A stretch of DNA of 64,000 bases from Epichloe hybrida (GCA_019022495.1 JAFEKR010000001.1:1488001-1552000), one strand, 5' to 3'. Positions 10,912 to 23,000 are shown, counted from the stretch's first letter. A program made the numbers and translations. The notes: generated by a model not told the origin, from the letters alone.

Positions 10912-11160
10912 TAGCTACTATATTTACCTAACCTTAATCCTATTAAGAACCTCTAGAAACTTATAAAAGAAGAAATTATAAAGTAATATCTAGAACTAGC
11001 TTTAATAATAACTTTAAATTATAGTCTAGAAAAGCTTTATAAAGCTACTATTAAAGGTTAGGAGTAAATTAAAGAGAATATTATAAATTAGCTTATAGAA
11101 TTAATACCACGCTAAATCGCAGTTACTATACACGCTAGAGGGTGGTATATAAAGTATTAG
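10912..11160 (+). pseudogene. Tc1/mariner transposase, C-terminal part (RIP-degraded)
   Basis: Read in one frame with TAG taken as mutated TGG and TAA as mutated CAA, this gives PPYLPNLNPIKNL then KLIKEEIIK, the well-known segment after the second catalytic Asp in Tc1/mariner transposases, and runs to GWYIKY and a stop at 11158-11160. It joins the left half cleanly if the sequence 6348-10911 and one copy of the 15-bp repeat are left out. All premature stops are of the TGG/CAA/CAG-derived type. Confidence 0.8.
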
Positions 11161-11318
11161 GCCTCCTAGATAAAAGAGGAATTAATTCCTATTATAAGTA
11201 TATAATTTATAATAGATTGGAGTTAAAATTACGTGTGCGGCGAGGCAATTAAATTACGAGGTCAATTCGCCCGATGGGGTTAATTTTCGTGGTTATCCAG
11301 ACTTTCGCTACCCCACTG

Positions 11319-14134
11319 TAACAAGCGTCAGCACGAAAGGGCGGGACTCTGGGCGGGCTTTTCCACATCTGGGGACGTTCCGGGGCCTATAACCGCAACA
11401 TTGATGGGGAACCGCACTAGCAAGCCGGAATCACATGATTGTCGTCAAGGCCCCCTCTTCCCTTTTGCGTCCACGCGTCCTCCAGAACGGCGAGTAGTCC
11501 GTATGTACTCGTCAATGATATCAGAAGTCTGGTTCTAGTAATCCGAACTACATAGAGCCGATCCGGCTGACGATTCCGGCTGAAGGGAACCTACAGCATC
11601 CCAAATGTTTCAGCTGCTATATTCTGGTTCATTCAATTAATGCAAGTTTGTTCAATTGTTTATACTTCCCTTTTGCCTTGATCACCGCACGAGGTATTTT
11701 GGTATCAAACACTCTCTGTCCATCTCATGGCAGCAGGATGAAGCACACCCGATGTACTGTTCTACTAGTTTGACCCCATATACGAGAGAATACTTAAAGT
11801 CATGCCTCGAATATTAACACCCACCACATGTTTCAAATATAAATCACCTCAACGCCAAAGCCAATTTACATCAAACCATCCGTACCCTAGGGTAGCTAGC
11901 TACGAGGACCTGGGCGTAGATAATTGGGAGACTCTTTTTTTGTGGCACTGGCGAAACTTGTGGCTGACTTGCAACAACGACGGCCTCTACTCCGTACTAA
12001 TCCATGATCGCAGCAATTCATGCAAAGAATGGACGTCTTCTAGGGGACAGGAATCGGGGAAGGCCAAAAGTTGTACCAATACGACAAGCAGAAGAGAAAC
12101 TGACTCTCTTCACACTGGCTGGACGTGGTGGATGTAGGGGTTGTGGGTTATGGGCGCCTACAGCCCCAATCAAATGGCAGAAAGCATGACTGGAACATCT
12201 GAATGGATGGATGACATCGGGCACAAGTCCTCGACTCCTCGTATCTGGCGAAGAGCACGGTAACTTGAATGCAAGACAGAACCTTCAAGTAGTCTGGTGC
12301 TATTATGTGCCGGTCTACAACGCCGTACATGAGTGTGACAGCAGACCTGTATTAGGACCCATGCATGGGATGATCTATTAAAGTTGCACAATCCTAAACA
12401 AGTCCACTCTGTCACACACGCACGTACATACAAGCACCTGACAGCTTGGCCAGGTGCATTATAGATGTTATCCGCAAGGTCGGTCTCGCACAGGCACACC
12501 AATTCCAGCGGGTTCCTGGCGTTGAATTTCAGTGATGCTTTGCGCGCAATTATCACAGGACATGCTAGCACATTGTCTTCTGTGGGAAGAGACTTTGCTT
12601 GTTGTCGTCGATCGCTATTGCACAGAAGCGACAAATATGGTCAATATGCGAACGCCGAGGTCCTAGCCCAATCAATCTTGAAGAACTCGCGCGACAGATC
12701 GTTCTAATAGATAGTGCCGGTGCTGTCTTCAGCTACGCAGCCTGAGGCTGAGGTACATGAGTGCACTCCATGTCGAACCCGATCTTGCGAAGCTCTTGTC
12801 TGTACATTAGCAAGCGTACTGCACCGATATAACATATGCTGATCCTTCGCGCAAGAGCCTGCAATCATCGAGCAGGCTTTCGGGTCCAGGACGGAGTCAT
12901 ACATAAGGCTGCTGGGCGGATAGCTGCTCATAATGGGGTAGAAGTTCCGGGCCCTGTTCATGGTGGCTCATTTTTTGAGATGAGAGCTTGGCGCGGTTGC
13001 CCATCAGGTAGAGAGATTAACCTGGCGGCAGGTCCCGCAGCTTGATCAAAGTGTCTATAGACAGTGTGCAGAAGTGTAAAACACACAGTAAGCTTACCAT
13101 GTTCTAGACGGTCTTGAGACCGTGTCACTCTAGCTGAATTAGCACGGTCACGGATCCTACCTACCAGTAAATCCCCATCCCGGTTGGTTAATTTCACGGT
13201 GAACTCCACTCACACCTTAGCCACCCCCCTCCGCGCCCCCCAGCCGTCCTTCCACACACTCAACAAGTGCTCTTTGGTACGGGGTAGTGGTTCACTCGCT
13301 CTTCGCTTTGGCTTGGTGCATGCAGCCATCCTCGTCCACTTGAACAGGCAAGCAGGCTTTAGCCCAGCCCAGACTTTAAAGGCAATCTTTTCGCTTGCGC
13401 CGCCCAGCTCCTCAGCTCAATACATTGTCCCCCTAACTATTTTGTTTGTTCACACGCAGCGTTCCTTCGTCAGATCATCGTGGTCTGAACTTTTCCAGGT
13501 CGCGAAACGACTTTACTCGAATTACTGGCCGTTTCCGGCGCTTTGGCTCAACCTCATCACGCAGCCAACCGTGGCTACGAGGCCCTGGCTTCTTCAATTT
13601 CTCGCTTCGACGATCATCAACTGCTTGGGGACTTGCCAGATTCGACTTGCCGCTCAGTCCTTTGAGATTTACCGTACCGTACGGAGGGTCCACGGCTTTG
13701 TTTATCGTGGATGCTACCGTTCCCGACTTGGTCAATACCAGATCTGGATCGAAGAGGAAAGCAAAAGGTGAGAGTCTAGTCAATTGTCCTTCCGTGCGTG
13801 TCTTTGCGCGCATATTTGGCACTACAAGTCACCTTGCCACTCATAGAGACTTTCTCGACAGGACTTGCAAGTTGGCTTTACGGGGTGTGGATGTCGCATC
13901 GTTGCAAAACTGTGAAGCATTGTTCAAATGCTTTGGCAGTGTCGCACGTTCCCACTTTCTCTCCAACTGTGTAACCACCCCCGAGAGCCTCCATAGCTGG
14001 CTTGCTGCCACTTGACAAGAGAACTAAAGCTAACTTCGCTCGTCTTTTGAGTCTACAGCACCAGAGTTGGTCACTTCATCACGGACATTATTTATCTTTT
14101 CCTTAACTCGAGCAATATCTTGGACCGCTCGGCG
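11319..14134. other. Intergenic region between transposon and PSR phosphatase
   Basis: Base composition returns to normal just outside the transposon end. No open frame here has a recognisable domain; 11802-12137 and 12170-12634 look like chance frames. The last kilobase before 14135 is pyrimidine-rich and probably holds the promoter and leader of the phosphatase gene. One TACTCCGTA motif lies at 11988-11996. Confidence 0.6.
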
Positions 14135-15714
14135 ATGGGAAATGATGGTAATCAGTTGTCACCCGACGAGGGGGGGACTTCTAAGAATGGTCGGGGCCTC
14201 CTGAAAGTACCATCGAGATCATCGTCGCAACAGAGAAACCAGGCTTCGACCGCATCTACAGGCCTCAGTGGAGCTACCGCAACCGACCCAAGAAGCAGTG
14301 TTGATGGAAGGTCGAAGGAGTCTCGAGGTAGTATGCCCGGTAGACAACGAAATGGCAGTGCCTCAACACACCGAAGCGGTGGCGACAGCGAACGAGATCA
14401 AAATACTCTTGGCAACTCTCAGCCTAGTTCACCGTCTACGAGTGACCAGAAGCGAAGGCGGAAGAAGAATGGCGGTCTGCTCTCATTGCTTGGCTGCTGT
14501 GGTGTTCCTGATACCGCCACTACCCTGGAAGAAGGTGAAAGCGAGAATGTTCACAAAATCGAAAAACTGCCCCAACGTCCCGTCACCGCCAAGTCCCGCC
14601 CGCAGGCTGCCGCTGAACAGCAATCGGGAAACCCACTAAATGAAAAGGAAACAGGCCCAACTGGTACATCACCGAACAACGTGGAAAATCAAGCGTCAAG
14701 CAGTGCACAGGAGCCAGAAGAAATACTGAGCGCTGAGCCAATCCAGACCGAGTTCAAGCAGCAACCGGTGGCGCCAGTTGTGGTTGTAGATTCTCCGCCA
14801 CATTTGAGCGGAAACGAGGTTGAGACCAGAGAGCAAACCGAGACGAGAGACAACGTTGATGCGGATATGCCAGATGCTGGGCAAGAAGAGGCATATCAGA
14901 GTCCAGTACCACAGTTGACAGAAGATCCCCAATCTCAGACAATACCGCCTCCGCCTCCACCACCACCCTCAGTACCTGGACCTTCTGTGATTTCGCCCTT
15001 GACTCTGACGGAGAGCAACCCCTCAGCACCCGAGCCACAATCCTGGCTACTACCTTCGATTGCCCATGAGCACAAGGGCCGCAAATGCCTTGTTTTGGAT
15101 TTAGACGAAACCTTAGTACACAGCTCATTCAAAGTGAGTATCATCATCACCTCAATTCTTCATGAAGCGTTACTGACCCTTCTTAGATCCTTCATCAGGC
15201 TGACTTCACTATTCCTGTTGAAATCGAGGGCAACTACCACAATGTTTATGTCATCAAACGACCCGGTGTGGATGAGTTCATGAAGAGAGTGGGTGAGCTG
15301 TACGAAGTGGTGGTCTTTACAGCGTCCGTCTCAAAGGTATAAAAAAGCCCTCTTTTTCAACATCTAGATTATCGAGCTTCTTTTTATTGATATTGATTGC
15401 AGTATGGCGACCCTCTATTGGACCAGCTCGATATTCACAAAGTTATTCATCATCGTTTGTTTCGAGAGAGCTGTTATAACCACCAAGGAAACTACGTCAA
15501 GGACCTTTCGCAAATTGGCCGAGACCTCAAAGATACCATTATCATTGACAATTCACCAACCTCATACATCTTCCACCCTGAGCATGCTGTTCCCATCAGC
15601 AGTTGGTTTTCTGATGCGCACGACAACGAATTATTAGACCTTATCCCAGTTCTCGAGGACTTGGCTGGCCCCAACGTGGCCGATGTCAGCATGGTCCTTG
15701 ATGTCACTCTTTGA
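14135..15714 (+). CDS. PSR1: PSR1/SCP-family (FCP1-like, HAD) protein phosphatase
   Basis: Family role: a haloacid-dehalogenase-type serine phosphatase at the plasma membrane, linked in yeast to salt-stress signalling through Msn2. Exons are 14135-15133, 15187-15336 and 15403-15714 (introns 53 and 66 bp), giving 486 residues. The N-terminal 300 or so residues are Ser/Gln/Pro-rich and disordered, with a Cys pair in [11 protein letters not shown] that may be palmitoylated, as in yeast Psr1. The catalytic domain starts at [16 protein letters not shown], with the DLDET nucleophile loop, and continues with [27 protein letters not shown], and [17 protein letters not shown] near the end. The start is the first ATG in frame; homologues differ in this N-terminal part, so an upstream exon is possible. 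Confidence 0.92.
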
Positions 15715-17034
15715 TATACCAACAATATTTTCTTAACTGTTCGATCACTCTTCACTGTCCACCTTTGATATACATGTTGTCATCGAGAAAGTACACCGCG
15801 ATTTGTACTATTCGAATCATAGCGGAAGGCGTTTTGGTTTCAGATCCTTCGATTCCGGATGTAGATGCACTACTGTCTAATCATACATAATCAGTCATAG
15901 CGAGAGGGGAAATATGGCCCTCGAGGCCGGCTGGATTTTCCATTTTTTGATCGCAACGGCAATTCTATCTGTCTGTACTTGGACAAGATCACGTCAACCA
16001 AGGCACATGCCATCACATCTTGGAGATTCGAAAGCGAGAAAAAAAAAAGATGGGACGGGAACAAGGATATGGAAACGCAATGGTTTGATACATGTGGAGG
16101 ACTAACCGGGTATCAATTTTTGCTCTGCGGGTCAGCGGCTCCACGACCTCACTTTTTTGTGAGCTCGCGTGCATTGGAAGCAAAGGAGGGCCGAGTTGTT
16201 CAAAGCAGTGCCCAAGCCTTTAATCCGTTTCGCTGGCTAGGCACTGTTTTTCATCCCTCTAATGCCGACTGGCCGCGACGTCTATCGGACGATGTTAGGA
16301 CAGTTTCAAAGGTTGCCAGCACATTTTATCAATCTGCCATATTTGTTGTACTGAGGCTGTTATTTTTCTATAATTCTTTTCTCAGACCCTTTTGTTATAC
16401 AGTCTTCATTTGCATTCGACTGTGCGCCGTTTCCTCCTTTTCTCACTGTTCGAATTATACATATACAAGCGGGCTTGCTATTGGGTTTGTCAGGAAGGAC
16501 TGGTATCTTTTTGATGGTGTTGATTGTAGGCACCATGGGTCCAAAGCGACAAGGCTCGTTAAAAGCCTCTTATACTTAGCCGCATCAGCATGCGCACTTT
16601 GAATGGCAAACGCTAGCTTGCAATCGTGCATTGTATGTATATACGATTTGTGATGTTGGAGTAAATCAATAAGCAGAAACCGGTCAATATTTTAATGTAA
16701 CTTTTTATTTCATCGGCAACCGAGTAGAAAAACAGGTACTTGCCAGCGAGTAATGCCTAAAGAGGTATTATGTATGCGGGTTCTGACTGGATGAACGACT
16801 TGGGGGCGCAGCGGAAAAAGATATGGCCGACACGGAGTGTCCCTTGATGCGAAGGTGGCCTCAACGTGCGCGCTCCCAATCGCAGGGGCTGTGCATTCGT
16901 TTAAGTAACTGCTGTCACTCGCCCAAACCATCCATTGCAGTATCTCAACCAACCCCATCCGTCAATCGAGATTCAGGAGTCCTGCAGCGATTCCTAATCA
17001 GTCCCTTTTGATAATTCGTTTGATCGCTGTTAAA
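15715..17034. other. Intergenic region, no gene seen
   Basis: It lies between PSR1 and the Sec61 beta gene. The longest frame (15979-16602) has no recognisable domain and a composition unlike its neighbours, so I do not call it. Probably the PSR1 3' UTR and the Sec61 beta promoter. Confidence 0.55.
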
Positions 17035-17684
17035 ATGGTACGCCTTTGCTCTCTTGCTTGCCTCCGCCAATGGCACCCCTTTCTGGTTATATTCCGTTGA
17101 CACACGATCGGCTTTCTGTCGCACTCTATCACGGTGAAGCTTGGTCATTTGTTGACATGGAGGCATTCCTTTGTCGACCGCATGCTAACACGTGCTTCCA
17201 TTAGTCTTCTCCTCGTGCTTCTTCACCAGCCAATGCCCCTGGCGCCGCTTCAGGCGCCAGCGTCAACCGACCGTCGTCACCTACCCCCCCTGGAGGTCCT
17301 CGAACTGCCATTAGACGCCGCGCTGCTGCCGATCAGAAGGAAAAGATTGCCAATGCTCGACCGACGAGCACAAGATCAGCAGGCGCCGGTGGTTCAAGCA
17401 GTACTATGCTGAGTACGTCGCTCTAGAGCCATGGGAAAGAGATGTCCTGGGATGGTCTGAACAAGAGGGGCGCAATCGCTGACTAACATGTCGTCACAGG
17501 GCTGTATACCGATGAATCTCCTGGTTTGAAAGTCGACCCTGTCATTGTTCTCGTCCTGTCTCTTGTGTTCATTTTCAGTGTCGTTGCTCTTCACGGTAAG
17601 TATTCAATCTTAATATCGCTACTATTTCTTCCGCTAACCGATATTATAGTGATTGCCAAGATTACTCGACGATTCTCGAGCTAA
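17035..17684 (+). CDS. SBH1: Sec61 translocon beta subunit (tail-anchored)
   Basis: Small ER translocon subunit that helps proteins through or into the ER membrane. There are four exons: 17035-17037 (only the ATG), 17205-17412, 17500-17595 and 17650-17684, giving 113 residues. The start codon stands alone in exon 1, followed directly by a GTACGC donor and a 167-bp intron. The N-terminal half is Ser/Pro/Ala-rich and basic ([18 protein letters not shown]), then [20 protein letters not shown], which is the family signature, and a single C-terminal membrane anchor ([23 protein letters not shown]). Length and order match fungal Sbh1 proteins. Spliced frame closes exactly at TAA. Confidence 0.95.
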
Positions 17685-18657
17685 ATGGACTATGTAATGC
17701 GGATCTAGCGATAATACGAAACTCACTGGGGGGGGGGGGGTTGTATGACAAACGGTGTCTTGTCATATGCCGCGAGGTTCGGGCCGGTGAAAACAAGCAG
17801 GTTTCTTTTAGACATGGCTGTTGCTCGTGGGGAGAGCATCTTAATCATGGCATATTGTAACATGTAACTCATTTTTCTGTCAACTGCTCATTTTCTTCGT
17901 GACGGCGAGCCCGGCTTACAAAGACCCAACAAGTGAGAAACTGTAGACTCAGTTATTGCTGTTGCAGCTGAGGACGGAGGCGCAAAGCAAACATGGGTCA
18001 TACAAGTAGCAGTACGTTGTTGGGAAGGAATACTTGTTCTCCTGACGCGTCATGTCAGAGAAGATGCAGTCACCCTCTTGTCGAGTGTACATGTAATCGA
18101 CTTGGAGTCAACTGGACCGACCAGTGGCGCGACGCGACCTGCCCCGCCATTTTACGGGATCCACACAGGTTTCCCGAGCCCTAGCAAACAGGCTTCAGCT
18201 CTCAACGCCTGGGTCTCCAATCCCCGTGGCCTACGATTACAAGCAATTGTCTGTCTACGACACAAGCCTGCTGATCTGCTGATCTGCTGAGACGCGGTGC
18301 ATCATCATGCGTCACTCAGTGGTCCACATGCAGACAAGCCTTGTCGTTTTCCCTGGCAGCTCCAGGTTACAAAACCTGCGCCTGGCCCAGCGCATCTGCA
18401 CATAGCATCGTACAAATTGACTTGGCTTGCCATCCATATGGCTCAATCAATGAATAATAGCTCGGAACCTTCTGTGTGAATTGAATCACTGGCCTTTTCG
18501 CAGCAGCCTGCACCACGGTCACCCACACAAACAGCTTTGACCACGACCATCTTATGATTCTTATCCGAGTAAGAAAACACTAAGATTCAACTGTATACCT
18601 AGAGAGGCAGACAACGGCAATCAAGCTGCATAATCCGTACAGATTCCTCTAATCGCC
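17685..18657. other. Intergenic region, no gene seen
   Basis: Contains a run of 12 G at about 17729-17740, just after the Sec61 beta stop. Remaining frames are short and without domains. The promoter of the glucosyltransferase pseudogene should lie at its right end. Confidence 0.55.
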
Positions 18658-21600
18658 ATGGCTATCACGGAAGGAAAGCAGAGATTGAACAAAAAGCATC
18701 AAAGCCATGAAGAAGAGAAGCAGCAGTCTATACAACATGCTGGAAACCTGACCATCACCAACGATGATACCGAGGCTTTGGTGACTGGCTTTCTGGTGCC
18801 GAGTCTCGACACTCCCAGCGCACTGGCATACGGCGACCAGCACGATGATGTTCAGTTCTCGCAACCGGGATTTGATGCTGGAGCAGAAGTCACAGGTGTG
18901 CCACTACCCGCAATGTGTTACATGGAGTCTACAGGCACGGTCGACAGCGGCGTCTGATGCTAACTGATGCTAACTGATGGTACTTTTTCTTAGATGATGG
19001 AAGAATCAACATTAATCTTCACATCAAAAATCGAAGGCTGGCGGATCTACTTGCGCCCACAATCACCGTCAAATTTCAGCATCACCTGCCCTGCCACCAG
19101 CGTATATCCCTCCTGCTTGGCGGAGAACCACCTCCACCAGTCCTGAACATCGTTCAAATTGTTGGCTCACGGGGTGATGTACAGCCTCGTGGCGTTGGGA
19201 AAAGTTTTGAAGGACACTTATGGCCATAGAATGAATTGCAGCTATGCTATCATCGCAAAATCCTCCCAGCTTTGCTCACATCCACGTTGCTGAAAAGTTG
19301 GGCATTCCTGTCCACATGATGTTTACGTGAGTCTTGCTACTAGAACTAGGCAATCATAATATGCCAGAGCACTGATCCGACTTAGTATGCCTTGGTCTCC
19401 AACCCGGGCGTTTCCTCACCCGCTGGCGAATGTCCAATCTTCAAACGCCGACGACGTCATGACGAATTACATGACCTACACACTCGTAGAGATGATGACT
19501 TGGCAAGGTTTGGGGGACATTATAAACAGATTTAGAGGAAAGGCCTTAGACCTGCCGGCCTTGTCATTCATCTGGGGCCCCGGATTGTTGAACCGCCTGA
19601 AGGTTCCATACACATATTGTTGGTGAGTAGCTTTTCCCTGTGCATTGGTCAATTCTTGTGTGTCGTGACCATTGACTGATCTCGGTAGGTCTCCTGCCTT
19701 GATACCCAAACCAAATGATTGGGGCAAGCACATCGATATTTCGGGGTTCTACTTTCTCAATCTTGCTTCATCATATACTCCGGATCCAGCATTGACTGCT
19801 TTCTTAGAAGCACGGCCCCCTCCAGTCTACATTGGATTTGGATCCATAGTTGTCGATGATCCGAATGCCATGACGCGTATGATATTTGACGCCATTCGTT
19901 TAGCGGGATTTCGTGCACTTGTTTCGAAAGGATGGGGCGGTCTGGGCGCGGATGATGTAGGAATTCCCGAGGGCGTCTTTATGCTTGGTAATGTGCCCCA
20001 TGACTGGCTTTTTGAACGTGTTGCAGCTGTAGTACACCATGGAGGAGCTGGAACCACTGCTGCGGGCATAAAAGCTGGAAAACCTACTCTTGTAGTGCCC
20101 TTCTTTGGTGATCAGCCATTCTGGGGTGCCATGATCGCGAGGGCCAACGCCGGCCCAGAGCCGATTCAATACAAGGATCTTACGGCAGAGAAGCTGGCTG
20201 AAGCGATCAAGTTCTGTCTAGAGCCGGACACCTTGGAGAGAGCTAGAGACATGGGGAAAAATATTCGAGAGGAAGCCGGAACCGATGCTGGCGCACGGAG
20301 TTTCCACAGACACATGGATGTTGAGTCTATGCGATGTTCTCTGGCACCGAGTCGAGCGGCGACTTGGCGGGTCAGGAGAACCAAAGTTCGACTAAGTCCT
20401 TTGGCGATGTCAGTCCTTGTAGACGCTGGCCTCCTGGAATACAAAGATGTAAAGCTGTGAGTATTGATCGCTCTGGGGCATCTTTGCAGAACAATGAAAG
20501 CTGACGAGACAAAAATACAGATGTCGTCATGTTGAATACAACACCGAGGACCAACCACCTGATCCCGTAACAGCAGGAGCAGCATCCCTCATGGGAGATC
20601 TTAGCGGAATTGGACTAGCCATTGCCGATGTACCCCGAGAACTATTCAAAACCCGCCGACCCAAAGATTCCCAAGGCTCAGAGACGTCGACTGTTGTTAA
20701 CTCACCCAGCAAGCCAACTCCTGCGAACAAGGATGTGCTCTCTCAGACCGATTCGGCGAACACTAATGTGTCGAGCATCGCTATACGTGGTAGAGAGACT
20801 TCGACAACCACGACTGCTGAGTCAAACCAATCACTTTCTGATCTACCCAGTGCGCTTAATTCCTCGCCGCGGTCTTTGTCAGATTCAGATTCTGCCATCA
20901 CATCCCTGGAAGACACAGAAACAGCTGGGTTCAGGACTCAATCGAGGACGCAGCCAAAGACGCAAGCTCCTGGCGAGAAGGCGCAACCGTCCGGTTCTCG
21001 ACGAGAATCATCACTTCGCGGTCCTATCCTCGATGCAACAGTTCTTGCAGGACAAAGCGTTGGTCGTGTTGTCACCACAGGAGTGAAGAGCCCGATGAAC
21101 TTCTGCTTGGGCCTGGCCAAAGGTTTCAGGAACATTCCAAGACTTTACAACGACGACACTGTCCGCCCGGTCGAGAAAGTGACGGACCTAAATAGCGGCA
21201 TCAGAACTGCCGGTAAAGAGCTTGGATTTGGCTTCTTTGATGGCATTGCTGGCATGGTCACGCAGCCTATCCGAGGAGCAGAAAAAGAGGGCGCAGGTGG
21301 TTTTGTGAAAGGTATCGGGAAGGGCATTGGTGGACTCATTGCCAAACCTGCAGCTGGTACGTATCAGCCTTGGAGCCCATTTGCTGCTCAACACTTGATG
21401 CTAACAAAGAATTAAGGCATATGGGGTGTTCCTGCGTATATGATGCAGGGTGTTCACGCTCAAGTCAACAAGATATGTACAAGAAGTGTGACAAACTACA
21501 TCATCACATCCAGAATTGTTCAAGGAACCCAAGATATGGCGGGAGCTGGGGGGGAGGAGAAAGCTGACATTGTTGTTCGCTGGAACAATATGAAATCAGA

Positions 21601-22496
21601 CTTGAAGAACTTCAATATGCTGAAGCGAAAGGAACGAACAGCAGAGAAGGCACCAAGTGCAGCTGACAAACCTGAATCGCCATTCTCCCATGCCCAAAGT
21701 AAGCTGGTTTCACACTCGGAACCTGTCATGAGAAGAGAAGTGAAGTGTACTGACCCAGAAGAAAGGATTTGTTGATGCGCCGGTGCCTATCACATCTCGC
21801 AACAGTTCTAGTGCGACGCAGAGCCTATCAGACGATGCGGACTATGAGAAAGCCATCCAAGCCTCAGTGCGCGAGACATCGCGAGGTAACGACGAGGAAG
21901 ACGTTGTTATTGAAGCCGCCATTCGAGAAAGTGTTAGGGCGATGCGTGCGCAAAATGCAACGCTAGACTCATTACCTGGAGCCTCTAAGCTTTCCACGAA
22001 GGACCCTAGCATATTCCACGACGAAGAGTATCGTATCACCGATGAAGAATATCAAGAACTAATTGAAAAGGCTATTCAGCAGAGTATGGCGAACCACGGA
22101 GGTGACTTTCATCCCAGTCAAGATTCCGGTACCATCGCAGCTGGTCTTGCTCCAGACAGTACAAAACCGGGGGGCCAGAACAATGTGGACTTTGAAAAAG
22201 CAATTGAGGAATCCAGAAATCCCACGTATGTTCCTCACGGAGATGACGAAGTCTTTCTTCAGCAAGCTATTGAGGCATCGAAGAAGGAGATGGGCTGTCA
22301 ACAGAGCCAAAGAAACGAAGAAGATATCGTGCTGGAATACGTCAAGAAGCAAAGCTTGGCCGAAGAAGAATACCGCCGTGTTTTGAACAAAGGCAATGAC
22401 GGAGAAGAAGATGACGATGAAGAACTGAAGCGTGCTTTGGAGGAAAGTCTGAAGCTGCACAAGGGTTACCGTGCGGGGCCTTCTGTGACAGGGTGA
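18658..22496 (+). pseudogene. Sterol 3-beta-glucosyltransferase with Vps13-like segment and UIM tail, decayed
   Basis: GT1-family enzyme that would move glucose from UDP-glucose to sterols. Exons read as 18658-18895, 18994-19326, 19386-19622, 19689-20456, 20521-21356, 21417-21698 and 21759-22496. The C-terminal GT-B half is complete (GFGSIVVDDPNAMT, VVHHGGAGTTAAG, PFFGDQPFWG). It is followed by a Gly-rich segment (GFFDGIAGMVTQPIRGAEKEG) resembling the Vps13 C-terminal region, then about seven UIM-type motifs of the form A-x-x-x-S (AIQASVRE, AIRESVRA, AIQQSMAN, AIEESRNP, AIEASKKE, ALEESLKL). Lesions: after GSRGDVQP (about 19190) two bases are missing; roughly 90 codons expected between YGHR and AIIAN are absent at about 19230-19245; one base is extra before [12 protein letters not shown]; and the intron at 21699-21758 joins a phase-1 donor to a phase-0 acceptor. 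The acceptor-side half of the N-terminal Rossmann fold is therefore lost. Confidence 0.82.
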
Positions 22497-23000
22497 CAGG
22501 GACAAACAGACAAGATGAGCAAATTCATTTGGACTATACGTGAGCGAGTTTGATGAGTTGATTTTCACGTATATCTACAGAGTTTGCGAGGGCAGACTGG
22601 GATACCCCATTAACGAGCATTTGAAATGAGCATATGAGGCATTACCCGATAGCACTCTAACGTTCCTCATTGTGATAAAACATGGTTGCTACCGAATATA
22701 TTACATTGCTGGCAGGCAACTTTCCCCCTTAAGAAGGCCACCCAGCCTAAGAATGTACATCTCGTCAACGTCAGCACCGTGTCAACGCCAAAACAATCTC
22801 TCCCCGTTGCTCTCTATTTCCTTTACCCCCGGAAGGCTACGCCGAAAAAAAAAATACACCAGAAGCAAGAAAGAAGTCATGGTAGAACGAGTACAAGGCA
22901 GCGCCCCTGGGGGGGCTTGCAGCGTGGGAAAAAAAAAAAAAAGACGCAAGGCGTGCATGCCGACTCCGGTATGCAGCGCAAGTCATTACTTGCTCATTTC
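22497..23000. other. Intergenic, convergent gene ends
   Basis: 3' ends of the glucosyltransferase pseudogene (+) and the zinc-ribbon gene (-) meet here. A-rich tracts at about 22845-22855 and 22929-22942. No gene seen. Confidence 0.55.

Larger units (their letters stand above)
5356..11318 (+). mobile_element. RIP-mutated Tc1/mariner transposon, interrupted by a nested insertion
   Basis: The ends are imperfect inverted repeats beginning CAGTGGGG (left 5356 on; right CCCCACTG ending 11318), with GGATAA also shared, flanked by TA on both sides (5354-5355 and 11319-11320), the target duplication of this superfamily. Inside are the two halves of a transposase gene (5468-6347 and 10912-11160). The element without its insertion is about 1.4 kb, normal for the group (5356-6347 plus 10927-11318). 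The body is strongly AT-rich with C-to-T/G-to-A type decay while its outer ends are less affected. It is certainly inactive. Confidence 0.85.

Noticed and set aside
11802..12137. 111-codon frame right of the transposon
   Set aside because: No recognisable motif, and the neighbouring frame 12004-12189 overlaps; treated as chance.
13184..14015. Overlapping long frames (195 and 189 codons) upstream of PSR1
   Set aside because: Pyrimidine-rich leader-like sequence, no domain, two frames equally open; probably 5' UTR or promoter.
15979..16602. 207-codon frame after PSR1
   Set aside because: No recognisable domain, composition unlike genes here, no splice or start context in support.
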